Origin: Streptomyces phyllanthi
Lineage (GTDB): Bacteria > Actinomycetota > Actinomycetes > Streptomycetales > Streptomycetaceae
Assembly: GCF_009377205.1 (NCBI RefSeq)
Contig: NZ_VJZE01000004.1
Location: forward strand, 1 to 64,000
DNA length: 64,000 nucleotides
Reading direction: 5' to 3'
The notes beneath the pieces are model-generated. The model had not been told where the DNA came from and did not search any database. It saw nothing but the letters and a program-made list of their open reading frames with translations. The stretch's first letter is position 1. Each line of letters starts with the position of its first letter. The translations under genes and the position numbers were made by a program. This document shows, piece by piece, positions 18,678 through 27,966 of the stretch.

Positions 18678-18906
18678 GTCTGTTTCCATCCGGACTCGTC
18701 CGCCGGCGGACCCCGCACGAGAAATTGCACGGCTCGGTGGTCGGAGGGAGGCTGGACGAGTCAGCCTCGCGGCGTCCGATCGCGCGACGCCCGAGAGTCC
18801 CGGGCCGGAGACGACCTGGTGAAGCGGGTGGCAGCGGGTGATCGAGAGGGCAGCCGCGGAAGGCCGAGCCGGTGGGACGATATCCGCGCCTCCCGAGGAG
18901 ATCATC

Positions 18907-20292
18907 ATGGACAGGGCGACTTCGGATGCGATGCGGACCACGCTGCGGGGGCCGGTCATGGATCCGCAGAGTCCCGAGTATCTCCGGGCCACCAGCATCT
19001 ACAACGCGATGATCGACAAACGTCCGGCCGCCGTCGTACGGTGCGCGGACGCCGCGGACGTCATGGACGCGGTCAACTTCATCCGCGACAACGACCTGGA
19101 ACTCGCCGTCCGGGGCGGCGGGCACAGCGGCGCCGGCCTGTGTCTTGTGGACGACGGCGTGACCGTGGACCTGTCGCCGATGCGCTGGGTACGGGTCGAT
19201 CCCGCGGCGCGGACCGCTCAGGTGGGCGGCGGCAGCCGGCTCAGCGATCTCGACCACGCCGCCCACGGCTTCGGGCTCGCGACCCCCACCGGCATCGTCT
19301 CGATGACGGGCGTCGGCGGCCTGACCCTCGGCGGCGGCCATGGATACCTCACCCGCAAGTACGGCCTGACGGTGGACAACCTGCTGGCCGCGGACGTCGT
19401 ACTGGCCGACGGCAGCTTCGTCACCGCGAGCAGTACCGAGCACCCGGACCTGTTCTGGGCGCTGCGCGGGGGCGGCGGCAACTTCGGCATCGTGACCTCG
19501 TTCACCTACCGGCTGCACCCGGTGGACACCGTGGGGGTCGGAATCACGGTGTGGCCGGTCGACCACACGCGTGAGGTGCTCACCTGGTACCGCGGCTTCC
19601 TCCCCCGGGCCCCCGAAGACGTCTACGGCTTCTTCGCGCTCCTCACCATCCCGCCGGGCCCGCCCTTCCCCGAGGAGCTCCACGGCCAGAAGGTGTGCGG
19701 CGTCGTGTGGTGTCACACCGGTGCCCCGGACCGCTTCGACGACGCTCTCAGGGCGGTGAACGAGCCCGGGCGGCCCGCCTTCCACTTCACGACGCCGATG
19801 CCCTATCCCGCGTTGCAGAGCCTGTTCGACGAGGTGATCCCTCCCGGGTACCAGTGGTACTGGCGCGGTCACTTCTTCGACCGTATTCCGGACGCCGCCG
19901 TGGACGTGCACTTCAAGTACGGCGAGAACCTGCCCACGCCGCTCTCGCTGATGCACCTCTATCCGGTCGACGCCGCCGCCCACCGGGTGGGCCCGGAGGA
20001 GACCGCGTGGGGCTACCGGGACGCCGTCTGGTCGGGCGTCTTCGCCGGAGTCGATCCCGACCCCGCCAACGCCGAGACCATCAGGCAGTGGTGTGTCGAC
20101 TACTGGGAGGAGATGCGCCCGTACTCGATGGGCGGCTCGTACGTGAACTTCATGGGGCAGGGCGAGGGGCAGGAGCGGGTCCGGGCCACCTACCGCGACC
20201 ACTACGACCGGCTGGCGCAGGTCAAGCGGACGTACGACCCGGGCAACCTCTTCCACGCCAACCAGAACATCGAGCCCGCCCAGCCGGCCTGA
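18907..20292 (+). CDS. FAD-linked oxidoreductase, BBE-like (berberine bridge enzyme type)
   Basis: 461 residues; ATG 18907 has GAGGAG 6 bp upstream. FAD-binding PCMH domain: VRGGGHSGAGLC contains the His normally joined to FAD through its 8-alpha position. The second usual attachment site, a Cys, is absent (TGIVSMTGVGGLTLGGGHG), so a mono-covalent flavin is expected. The C-terminal BBE signature is YDPGNLFHANQNI. No signal peptide. It oxidises alcohols, sugars or secondary metabolites with O2; the substrate is unknown. It converges with the next gene with only a 25-bp gap. Confidence 0.87.
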   Translation: MDRATSDAMRTTLRGPVMDPQSPEYLRATSIYNAMIDKRPAAVVRCADAADVMDAVNFIRDNDLELAVRGGGHSGAGLCLVDDGVTVDLSPMRWVRVDPAARTAQVGGGSRLSDLDHAAHGFGLATPTGIVSMTGVGGLTLGGGHGYLTRKYGLTVDNLLAADVVLADGSFVTASSTEHPDLFWALRGGGGNFGIVTSFTYRLHPVDTVGVGITVWPVDHTREVLTWYRGFLPRAPEDVYGFFALLTIPPGPPFPEELHGQKVCGVVWCHTGAPDRFDDALRAVNEPGRPAFHFTTPMPYPALQSLFDEVIPPGYQWYWRGHFFDRIPDAAVDVHFKYGENLPTPLSLMHLYPVDAAAHRVGPEETAWGYRDAVWSGVFAGVDPDPANAETIRQWCVDYWEEMRPYSMGGSYVNFMGQGEGQERVRATYRDHYDRLAQVKRTYDPGNLFHANQNIEPAQPA

Positions 20293-20317
20293 CCACCCGC
20301 CCGACAAGCCCGCGTGC

Positions 20318-21037
20318 TCACATCGTCAGGGTCACACGCAGGAGGTTGTGGTCCGACAGACCGCCGGCGTCCTCGACCACCGCGTCACTGACGGCGGCAC
20401 CGCGCACGGCCACGTGGTCGATGTGCTGGGACCCGGTGCCCGACGCGCGCGGCCGGGTGGGCAGGCCACCAGGGGGCGGATCCACGACGGTGAACCCCGG
20501 GCCGAGGCCGGCCGCCACGGTGGTGCGGTCGGCGTTGAAGTCACCGAGCAACACCACCGGGCCCGGTGTGGTGGCGGCCAGTTCCGCGAGGTGGGCCAGC
20601 TGACGGGTCTGCCGCTGGTCGTAGCTGACGTGCGTGGCGACCACGAGCGCCCCGGCGGTCCTGACCGCGAGCAGTCCCTTGCCCGGATCGTCGTCGAAGG
20701 CTTCGGCGACTACGAGCTGAGCGGGCCCGTCCACCAGGAGCACGAGGTTCTCACTCGGATCCTGCAGTGGGCACGTCCCATGGCGTGGTCTCGGTACGCG
20801 TGGATACCTCAGCGAGTGGACCGTACGGCCGCGGACGCCCCTGTGCAGGCCGGCCAGTTGGTCACCGCTCACTTCCTGCAGGGCGACGACCTGTTCGGTG
20901 CGCCCCGCCAGCCGCGCGGTGACCGCGGCGATGCGCTCCGCTTCGTCGGGCCAGTCGCTCAGAACGTCCTCTCCCCAGTTCTCCCCGTGGACGCGGTGCA
21001 GGACGTTCCAGGTCGCAGCGGTGATCACAGGCCACAT
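20318..21037 (-). CDS. endonuclease/exonuclease/phosphatase-fold protein
   Basis: 239 residues from ATG 21037. EEP-fold motifs: AATWNVLH, QVVALQEVS (metal Glu), VVATHVSYD, VVLLGDFNADR and the C-terminal HIDHVAV...SDHNLLRV. Residues of the DNase-I-like active site are all present, so the enzyme is probably active on a phosphodiester. No signal peptide, so cytoplasmic. Substrate unknown. Confidence 0.82.
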   Translation of the reverse strand: MWPVITAATWNVLHRVHGENWGEDVLSDWPDEAERIAAVTARLAGRTEQVVALQEVSGDQLAGLHRGVRGRTVHSLRYPRVPRPRHGTCPLQDPSENLVLLVDGPAQLVVAEAFDDDPGKGLLAVRTAGALVVATHVSYDQRQTRQLAHLAELAATTPGPVVLLGDFNADRTTVAAGLGPGFTVVDPPPGGLPTRPRASGTGSQHIDHVAVRGAAVSDAVVEDAGGLSDHNLLRVTLTM

Positions 21038-21060
21038 GCTACGGCCACGATGCCGCCCCC

Positions 21061-21525
21061 TCAGCGTGCGGGATTCTCCGCGGACACCGCCACATCGGCG
21101 AGGTCCTTGGCGACTGCCCTGGCCACCGCTTTGGCACCCAGACCCCCGAGGAGCTTGGCGAGCAGGCCGACGAGACCCCCGGAGGGTATGGCGCTGAACG
21201 TCATGCGTACCGTCGTCGGACCCGGTCCGCTCCCGGACAGAACGAACTCCGACACGTAGTGGGTGCCCTGCGAGTCGGCCTCGACGACGTACCGCGAGGG
21301 CGGCTCGCACGCCGTCACCCGCATCTCCTCGGTCGCCTGCTTGCCGAACATGCGCCGGGTCTCACGCCAGCGGGTCCCCACGCCGAACGGACCCTCGGTC
21401 ACCACCTCGACCCGGTCCACGCCGCTGAGCACCGAGGACATGCCCTCAAGATCCGTGAGCACCTCCCACACGCGCCCGGCGGATGCCTCGATCCGCCTCT
21501 CGACCACAACGCTCGTCCCAGCCAC
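21061..21525 (-). CDS. SRPBCC/polyketide-cyclase-like protein
   Basis: 154 residues from GTG 21525, with AGGAGG 6 bp upstream. The START-like fold is visible in VVVERRIEASAGRVWEVLTD, GPFGVGTRWRETR and ATEEMRVTACEPPSRYVVEA, ending with an amphipathic helix. These proteins bind hydrophobic ligands; the role here is unknown. It follows the EEP gene's start by 23 bp on the same strand, so the two may be co-transcribed. Confidence 0.8.
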   Translation of the reverse strand: MAGTSVVVERRIEASAGRVWEVLTDLEGMSSVLSGVDRVEVVTEGPFGVGTRWRETRRMFGKQATEEMRVTACEPPSRYVVEADSQGTHYVSEFVLSGSGPGPTTVRMTFSAIPSGGLVGLLAKLLGGLGAKAVARAVAKDLADVAVSAENPAR

Positions 21526-21543
21526 GGCAACCTCCTGCTCTCC

Positions 21544-22173
21544 ATGAGAGCAGAAGCCAGTGACACCCGCCCTCCCGGCAGGGCTCCGCGTTGGGCAAAG
21601 GGTTGTCTGTTGTCCGGCGGCGCCCGAAGATGTGCCCAGCGTCAAAAGGGGGCAACTGTACGCATCCGGAATGCGGTTCTGGCAGGCACCAATCTCGCAG
21701 CGCTCACCCTGCTGACCGGCTGCACCGTGCCGCCGGCGGGCAGCACCGGCATCTCGGTCACCGAGGACGGGCGACCGCTCGGCGTGATCGTCGTCTGCCA
21801 CGATCACATCGACGGCGCGACGCTGTACACCCATACCGATGACGGCAAGGAGAAGACGCTCGCGCGCTGGAGTCACGCGGACCCCGTCAAGGGGTTCACC
21901 ACATGGCCGCTCGAAACCGGAGGCCAGGGCTGGAAGGTCGACAGGGCAATGCCGACGACCCTCGATCGGCGTCGCACCTACACCCTCTACGGATGGACCA
22001 GCGACAACTCGTCGTCGGCGAACCACGTGTCCTTCACCCTCGCGCAGCTGGCCGGGCTCAAGCCCGGGCAGGTGCGCTACGACGCGGGCGACGAAGCCGA
22101 CGGTGCCGATCGGAACCGCTACAGGACCGCGTCCTTCGACGACTTCCGAACCGAAGCCTGCGAAGACGAGTGA
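21544..22173 (+). CDS. small lipoprotein of unknown function; start unclear
   Basis: The mature part is clear: a lipoprotein signal RNAVLAGTNLAALTLLTGC with lipobox LTGC, then about 145 residues with two Cys (VVCHDH and TEACEDE) and no family I recognise. The formal in-frame ATG (21544) would add a 35-residue Arg/Cys-rich tail before the signal peptide, which is implausible. A good ribosome site (AAAAGGGGG, 21644-21652) precedes the signal peptide, but the codons there are GTA (21658) and ATC (21664), not standard starts. TTG 21610 is another formal option. Confidence 0.6.
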   Translation: MRAEASDTRPPGRAPRWAKGCLLSGGARRCAQRQKGATVRIRNAVLAGTNLAALTLLTGCTVPPAGSTGISVTEDGRPLGVIVVCHDHIDGATLYTHTDDGKEKTLARWSHADPVKGFTTWPLETGGQGWKVDRAMPTTLDRRRTYTLYGWTSDNSSSANHVSFTLAQLAGLKPGQVRYDAGDEADGADRNRYRTASFDDFRTEACEDE

Positions 22174-22213
22174 CCTTCCTCGATCTTCCTCTCGTGATCA
22201 CCGAAGCTCTCAA

Positions 22214-22241
22214 CTCCCTTACCAAATAGCTGGTTTGGGAG
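22214..22241. terminator. imperfect hairpin after lipoprotein gene
   Basis: CTCCC-TT-ACCA / TGGT-TT-GGGAG folds with a 2x2 internal mismatch and a 6-nt loop, 40 bp after the lipoprotein stop, in a locally AT-richer stretch. It could equally be part of the promoter region of the next gene. Confidence 0.35.
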
Positions 22242-22315
22242 CGCGTCCGTGAATGGGTAGATGGGTACGAAGACCGCGTGGATGCTCGGCCCGAGGCTGT
22301 TGAAGGTGGTGCGAC

Positions 22316-23215
22316 ATGTCCCTCGCGAACCAGCACCGGATGTCGGTGCTGCACATCGACCGCGACGCCGACCTGCCGTTGATGTACCTCTATCTGCCGG
22401 AACAGAACATGTTCCGGACCATGGGATACGTCCGCCTCAGGGGTGTCACCGTCCGGGACGGCATGAGCCGTGTCGGACCCGACACGGACGGCGAGCGCGA
22501 CGCGTTCCTGCTGGAGGTCCTGACCGCGTTGCTGGTCCCGTCGCGCGAAGCCCGGCGCATCGTACGCACGGCCACCCACATCGCGGGCAGAGACGGACCG
22601 GTCGCGGCCGATGACCGGTCCGCGGCCGCCGGTCCGGGTCCCTTCCTCCACGCGCCGCGCGGTGTTCCGTCGCCCGCGGCAGGCCGACAGGAGATGGGCG
22701 GCACGCACCTGGTCGGACCCGGCGCCGTCGTGGGGCTGGTGTGCGGCCTGCTCGTCGGCCTGCTCCTCGCGGGCTGGAACGGCGCGGCGATCGGGGCGTT
22801 CGTCGGCATGTCGACGTTCCCCCACCTGTTCATGGGCGGATGGCAGGCCGTACACGCGCGCAGCCCCCGCAACTACGTGGAGATCCACGACACGGTGGCC
22901 CTGCTGCTCGTCGCGGCCGGTACGGTCGCGGGGGCCGTCCTCGGCCATGCACTCGGAAGCGAGGGCTTCGCCCGGGCACGCGGGGTCTTTCTCGGCATGG
23001 CGCTGGCGGCGTTCGCGCTCGGTCTGCTGGCCACGGCCTTCAGCATGGTGCCGTTCCGGCAGCGGTCGATGACCTGGCTGGGGCCACTCGTCGTGGGCGG
23101 CTTCGCCTGGGGTGCCCACTCCCTGTGGAGCAGCCCGGTGGCACTGGCACTGGGGATCGTCCTGGGGGTGCCCGTCGCGGGCGCCCTGACGCGCCGGGTC
23201 AGTGGTGTCGGCTGA
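22316..23215 (+). CDS. multi-pass membrane protein of unknown function
   Basis: 299 residues from ATG 22316 (GAAGGTGG upstream). Residues 1-85 are a soluble domain (MSVLHIDRDADLPLMYLYLP). After a Pro/Ala linker, about six hydrophobic helices follow from residue 135, starting with VVGLVCGLLVGLLLAGW and IGAFVGMSTFPHLFMGGW. No transporter or enzyme motif recognised. It stands alone between a lipoprotein gene and a convergent zinc-ribbon gene. Confidence 0.65.
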   Translation: MSLANQHRMSVLHIDRDADLPLMYLYLPEQNMFRTMGYVRLRGVTVRDGMSRVGPDTDGERDAFLLEVLTALLVPSREARRIVRTATHIAGRDGPVAADDRSAAAGPGPFLHAPRGVPSPAAGRQEMGGTHLVGPGAVVGLVCGLLVGLLLAGWNGAAIGAFVGMSTFPHLFMGGWQAVHARSPRNYVEIHDTVALLLVAAGTVAGAVLGHALGSEGFARARGVFLGMALAAFALGLLATAFSMVPFRQRSMTWLGPLVVGGFAWGAHSLWSSPVALALGIVLGVPVAGALTRRVSGVG

Positions 23216-23246
23216 GGTGCGTACGTCGGTGGAGTACGGAACGCGT

Positions 23247-23726
23247 TCAGGTGCCCGGCGACCGGTCCTCGATCCGTGCGCGCCCGGTGTCGGTGGGAGC
23301 GATGTCCCACGACCGGGACGCGGCGTCGTAGGAGATCTCGAAGGTGCCGTCGGCCTCCTCCAGCGTGGCCACCACGTCCCGCAGATCCCGGGCGGCCTCC
23401 ACGGGCAGCCGCTTGGGCATCCTGATCACCAGCCGGCCGTCCCGTGCGGCGATCTCGAGGAGTTCGGCCTCGGCGAGGCCCTGGCCGACCTCCTCCCGCC
23501 GACCGGGGCGGAGCAGGTCGGCGATCTTGGGCCAGACCTCCTCGCCGGCCTTGCTCGCGATGGCCTGGACGAAGGGCTGCACCGCAGCGGTGATCACGAC
23601 CATCGTCACCAGGTCCAGGAACCCGACGCGCTCGCCGGCACCGCGCAGATCGCATTCCCAGCAGCGCGCGGCCGTTCGCCGGTGGCCGCAGACCGGGCAC
23701 CGGAACTTCGACACGTCGCCTGTCAT
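23247..23726 (-). CDS. zinc-ribbon-containing hypothetical protein
   Basis: 159 residues from ATG 23726 (GTG 23732 possible; GAGGTGAGG upstream). An N-terminal zinc ribbon is formed by CPVCGHRR and CWEC. Then comes a hydrophobic stretch (VTMVVITAAVQPFVQAIAS) and a basic/acidic C-terminal half (LVIRMPKRLPVEAARDLRDVVATLE). I do not recognise the family. The hydrophobic segment may anchor it to the membrane. Confidence 0.65.
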   Translation of the reverse strand: MTGDVSKFRCPVCGHRRTAARCWECDLRGAGERVGFLDLVTMVVITAAVQPFVQAIASKAGEEVWPKIADLLRPGRREEVGQGLAEAELLEIAARDGRLVIRMPKRLPVEAARDLRDVVATLEEADGTFEISYDAASRSWDIAPTDTGRARIEDRSPGT

Positions 23727-23840
23727 CCTCACCTCGCACAGGTGGCCACCGGTGGGCCGTCGCGTCAGAGTGCACCGAAGGCCGTGTCACCGCAAGCCGA
23801 CACCACGGACAACAAGCGGCTTGCCGAGCAAGGGGGTTGA

Positions 23841-26800
23841 GTGGTCGACCAGCTGATGAAACACAATCAGCTCGCGCGCCGCGCGCTCTGGCTGCTCCAA
23901 CGCGCCCACCGGCGGCGCAGTGTCAGAAAGCTGAAGGCCGCGCGCCGGGCGTTCGAGAACGTCCTGGAGCTCATGTCGCCCCACCACCCCGACCGGCCGG
24001 CGTGCCTCAGCAACCTGAGCACGGCCCTGCGGCTCCAGTACGAGTGGATGTCGGACACCACCGCCCTCGATCGGCTCGTGGAGGTCAACGAGCTGATCAC
24101 CCAGGACCTTTCCGAGGATCATCCGCAGCGGAACATCCACCGGCACAACCTGCGGAACATCGTGGCGGAGCTCGTGACCGGACCCCGCCGGCCCGGTCTG
24201 CTCGCCCGAGCGGTTCCCCTCGCGAGGGAGGCGGCGGCCGACCCCGCCCACCGGGCTGTGTTCCTGGAAGCCCTGATCGCCTGTCTGGACGAGCTGTTCG
24301 AGCACACCGAGGACGCGGTCGTGATGCTGGAACTCATCGCGCTGGACCGGGAACGACTGGCCTCCGTCCCCGACGACGATCCCGAAGCAGGTGCTCTCCT
24401 TGGCGACCTGGGGGCGAGCCTGCGGACGCTCGCCCTGCTGCGGGGGCAGCCGGAGGACCTCGCGGAAGCCGTCGCCGTCGGACGGCAGGCTGTCGAGAGG
24501 TGTCCGTCCGACCATGAGCATCGGGCGACCTGCCTCACCCTTCTCTGCAACTCGCTGCACGCCCTCTTCGTTCATCAGGACCGTTCGATGGAGACACTGC
24601 TCGAGTCGGTCGCCGTCGGGCGGCAGGCCGTCGCGGCGGCCCCGGCCGGGCACCCGCACCGCTCGTCCAGCCTGAACGGTCTCGGCATCGCCCTGCGCAC
24701 ACTGTTCGAGGAGACCCGGGATCTCGACGCGCTCCACGAGGCGGTGCGGGTCTGCCGGGAAGCCGTCGCCAAGGTCGGACCGGACGACGCCAGGCGCGCC
24801 CGGTATCTCGGCAATCTGAGCGCCGTGGACCAGGAACTGTTCAAGCGGACCGGGGACAGGCAGGCGATCCTGGAAGCCGTGGCGGCCTCCCGCGAGGCCG
24901 TGGAGCTGAGTCCGGGCGACACCCCCCAGCGGGCCAACCGGCTGAGTGACCTCGGCAACGCGCTGCACATCCTGTCCGGGGACCTGTATGTCGCGTCCCC
25001 GGACGACGGCTCCGCGCCAACCGAGGCTCCGGGAGCGGCGGACGGCGCGCCGCGGATCGGCGGCGTACCCGCCCTGCGGGAAGCGGTACGGGTCGCCAGG
25101 GCCGCGGTGGCGGCGGGTCCACGGGACGACGCGGACCGCGGCGGACGGCTGAGCAACCTCAGCGTGGCCGCCCGCACCCTCTTCGAACTCACCGGCGACA
25201 CAGCTGTGTTGGAGGAGGCGGTCCAGGCCGCCCGTAACGGCGTCGCCGCGGCGACGGCGGACACGACGACCCGTGCGACGGCCCTGGTGGCCCTGGTCCG
25301 GGCGCTCGCGCGATGCCCCGCCGAGCCGGACGTCCTGCGGGAGATGCACGGGTTGTGCGCGGAACTCGCGACCGCCGCGACGACCCCGCGGAGCCGCGTC
25401 ATCGCGCACCTGCACCTGGGCCGGGCGGCGATGTCGGCCGATCCGCCCGAGGCCGGGACCGCGCTGGCGGCGTACGAGAAGGCCATCGCCTGGCTGCCGG
25501 AGATCGCGCCGCGGCACCTGCTGCGCCCCGACCGCGAGTACGGGCTGGGTGAGCTGGCGGGCCTTCCGGCCGAGGCCGCGTCGGCCGCGCTGCACCTCGG
25601 CCGGCCCGAGCACGCGCTGCTGTTGCTGGAACATGCGCGCGGCCTGCTGCTGCGCGAGGGAATGGGCGGCCGCGACGACCTCGGCGAGCTGCGCCGGGCC
25701 GACCCGGAAGCAGCCGAGGAGTTCGTCCGGCTCAGGGACCTGCTCAACGCCTCCGACCAGGCCGGTGCCGACCTCTTCCACGGGAACCGCGGAAACCCCG
25801 GAAATCCCCGAAAGCCCAGGGACTCCGGGAGCGTCCCGGCGGCGGCCCGGCACAGCGGCCGGGCGCAGCGGCACCGGGAGCTCGCCGAGCGGTGGGAGAG
25901 CCTGCTGGACCGTGTCCGCGCGCTTCCCGGCCTGGGGGGCTTCCTGCTGCCGCCGACGATCGAGTCCCTGCGCCGACGCCCTGCGGGCGGCCCGGTCGTG
26001 CTGGTCAACGCCAGTCCGTTCCGGTGTGACGCGCTGATCCTCACATCCGGCTCCCCCGTCCGCGCCCTGCGGCTGGACTGCGACTACCTCGAACTCCGCG
26101 AGCGGGCCAGGGACTTCCAGCGGCTGCCGCTCGCCGCACCCCACACGTCCACCGATCCGTCCCGGCCGGACGAGGCACGGCTCCTCGTCCACCTGGCCTG
26201 GCTGTGGGACCGCATCGGCCGACCGGTCCTGGCCGAGCTCGGCCTGCTGTCCCCCTCGCCGGTCCCGGCCGGCGAGGCCCCCCGGATCTGGTGGTGCCCG
26301 ATCGGGGTGGCGGCGTTCCTGCCGCTGCACGCCGCGGGCCGGCACATCGACGCGGCCCCGGACAGCGCCTCGACGGTCATGGACCATGTGGTCTCCTCGT
26401 ACACCTCGACGGTGCACGCCCTCCCGCCCGACGACGCCCGCCGCGCCACCGGGGCGGGCACACCCGGCCGTGACACGCTCCTGATCGTCGAGGTGAGCGA
26501 GGCGCCCGGGGCGCCTTCGCTGCCGGGCGCCCGCTTCGAGGCCGACCGCCTGGCCGAGCTCGTGCCCGACTCGACGGTGCTCTCCGGTGCGCGGGCCACC
26601 CGGGACGCCGTACTGGGGGCGCTGCCCGGACACGGCGTCGCCCACTTCGCCTGCCACGCCGTCACCGACCCCCGGTCGCCGTCCCTCAACCGGCTGCTGC
26701 TGCACGACCACACGTCGGCTCCGCTGACGGCGATCGAGCTGTCGGCACTCAACGTTCCGCACGGCACACTGGCCTACCTGTCGGCCTGCGAGACGGCGAA

Positions 26801-27077
26801 GTCGAACGAGAGACTCGCCGACGAGGCCGTGCACATCGCCACGGCCTTCCAGCTCGCCGGTTACCGCCATGTCGTCGGTACACTCTGGCCGGTCGGCGAC
26901 AGCGCCGCCGGACGCGTCGCGGACGACTTCTACACCGGCCTGGCCCCGTCCTCCGGGTCCGGGTCCTTCGACTCCGACCACGCGGCCAGGATCCTCCACC
27001 GCGCGGTGCACGCCCTCCGCGAGGACGTGCCGGACGAGCCGTCACGCTGGGCCGCGCACATCCATCTCGGCCCGTAG
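23841..27077 (+). CDS. large TPR-repeat CHAT-domain protein (caspase-like protease fold)
   Basis: 1,078 residues from GTG 23841 (AAGGGGG upstream). Residues about 10-560 are tandem 45-residue TPR-like repeats (AVxxxREAVxxxPxxxxxRAxxLxNLxxALxxLFxxTGD). A Gly/Asn/Pro-rich linker sits near 649-667. The C-terminal CHAT domain has the likely catalytic dyad His939 (FACHAVTD) and Cys983 (YLSACETA), then HVVGTLWPVGDSAAG. Both dyad residues are intact, so protease activity is expected. CHAT-TPR proteins act in bacterial regulated proteolysis and some defence systems, but there is no obvious partner or effector gene alongside. Confidence 0.88.
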   Translation: MVDQLMKHNQLARRALWLLQRAHRRRSVRKLKAARRAFENVLELMSPHHPDRPACLSNLSTALRLQYEWMSDTTALDRLVEVNELITQDLSEDHPQRNIHRHNLRNIVAELVTGPRRPGLLARAVPLAREAAADPAHRAVFLEALIACLDELFEHTEDAVVMLELIALDRERLASVPDDDPEAGALLGDLGASLRTLALLRGQPEDLAEAVAVGRQAVERCPSDHEHRATCLTLLCNSLHALFVHQDRSMETLLESVAVGRQAVAAAPAGHPHRSSSLNGLGIALRTLFEETRDLDALHEAVRVCREAVAKVGPDDARRARYLGNLSAVDQELFKRTGDRQAILEAVAASREAVELSPGDTPQRANRLSDLGNALHILSGDLYVASPDDGSAPTEAPGAADGAPRIGGVPALREAVRVARAAVAAGPRDDADRGGRLSNLSVAARTLFELTGDTAVLEEAVQAARNGVAAATADTTTRATALVALVRALARCPAEPDVLREMHGLCAELATAATTPRSRVIAHLHLGRAAMSADPPEAGTALAAYEKAIAWLPEIAPRHLLRPDREYGLGELAGLPAEAASAALHLGRPEHALLLLEHARGLLLREGMGGRDDLGELRRADPEAAEEFVRLRDLLNASDQAGADLFHGNRGNPGNPRKPRDSGSVPAAARHSGRAQRHRELAERWESLLDRVRALPGLGGFLLPPTIESLRRRPAGGPVVLVNASPFRCDALILTSGSPVRALRLDCDYLELRERARDFQRLPLAAPHTSTDPSRPDEARLLVHLAWLWDRIGRPVLAELGLLSPSPVPAGEAPRIWWCPIGVAAFLPLHAAGRHIDAAPDSASTVMDHVVSSYTSTVHALPPDDARRATGAGTPGRDTLLIVEVSEAPGAPSLPGARFEADRLAELVPDSTVLSGARATRDAVLGALPGHGVAHFACHAVTDPRSPSLNRLLLHDHTSAPLTAIELSALNVPHGTLAYLSACETAKSNERLADEAVHIATAFQLAGYRHVVGTLWPVGDSAAGRVADDFYTGLAPSSGSGSFDSDHAARILHRAVHALREDVPDEPSRWAAHIHLGP

Positions 27078-27119
27078 GGATCCCCGGTACGGCCGGGAGC
27101 GCCCACCGCGCCCTACCGG

Positions 27120-27893
27120 TTACCGGTGGCGCGGCCTCCCACGTTTGCCGCCTCGGGCACCCCCGGAGCCGCCGGAACCGCCCCGTGGCTTCTTGCCGGT
27201 CGTCTTCCCCGCCGCGGGCTTCCGCCGTGCGCCGGCCGCGTCGGGGCGCTGGCGCTGGCGCTCCGGTTGTGCCGCGGCTGTCGGGCGTCCCCGTGTGCTG
27301 TTGACCGTCCGGCCACGGACGATCCCGATGAAGTCCTCCACCAGGTCGGTGGTCGCGTCCTCGGGCCATGCCAGAGCGACGGCCGACTGGGGGGCGTCCA
27401 CGAGCGGCCGGTAGGTGAGATCCCTGCGGTGGTGCAGGCGGGCCAGCGACTGAGGGACGACGAGGAGACCCACGCCCGCCGCCACGAGTTCGATGGCGTC
27501 GGCCGTCGTGGCGGGGCGCTCGACGGCGGGCCGCCCCGGAGGCTGCTCCCATCCGAGTACGTCGTCGAGCGGGTGGAACACGACGTCGTCGGCGAGGTCC
27601 TCGGCCGACACCTCGTCCACCGCCGTCGCGAGGTGGTCCTTGGGAACGACGACCACCGTCGTCTCGGTGTAGAGGGGAATCGCGCTGAAGACCGTACGGT
27701 CGACCGGCAGCCGTACGAGCGCCGCGTCGGCCCCCTCGCTCCGCAGCACGTCAGCCGCTTCCGCGGCCGGGACGGGGACGAGGGTCAGGGGAATGTCGGG
27801 CAGGCGCTCGTTCCAGATCCGCACCCACTTGGCGGGCGTTGCCCCCGGGACGTACGCGAGCCGGAACGAAGGGGAAACATCCGAACCTGTCAC
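27120..27893 (-). CDS. LysR-type substrate-binding domain protein lacking the HTH
   Basis: 257 residues from GTG 27893. It starts directly with the effector-binding fold (FRLAYVPGATPAKWVRIWNE, TLVPVPAAEAADVLRSEGAD, TETTVVVVPKDHL, AAGVGLLVVPQSLARL), with no winged helix in front. The last 60 residues are a basic Arg/Lys/Gly tail (KPAAGKTTGKKPRGGSGG). It may bind a ligand and act through protein or nucleic-acid contacts made by the tail. It is divergent from the DUF5997-type gene, 73 bp away. Confidence 0.8.
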   Translation of the reverse strand: MTGSDVSPSFRLAYVPGATPAKWVRIWNERLPDIPLTLVPVPAAEAADVLRSEGADAALVRLPVDRTVFSAIPLYTETTVVVVPKDHLATAVDEVSAEDLADDVVFHPLDDVLGWEQPPGRPAVERPATTADAIELVAAGVGLLVVPQSLARLHHRRDLTYRPLVDAPQSAVALAWPEDATTDLVEDFIGIVRGRTVNSTRGRPTAAAQPERQRQRPDAAGARRKPAAGKTTGKKPRGGSGGSGGARGGKRGRPRHR

Positions 27894-27966
27894 TCCTCCA
27901 GGCTACCGGTCGCGGGCGGAGGTCTCGCAGGCAGAGGTCCCGTACACGGCCGATAGTCTGGACACC

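Noticed and set aside
23787-27011. Long minus-strand open frame of 1,074 codons opposite the TPR-CHAT gene
   Set aside because: High-GC mirror frame: no recognisable domains, Arg/Gly/Gln-rich composition, and the plus strand has clear TPR and CHAT motifs.
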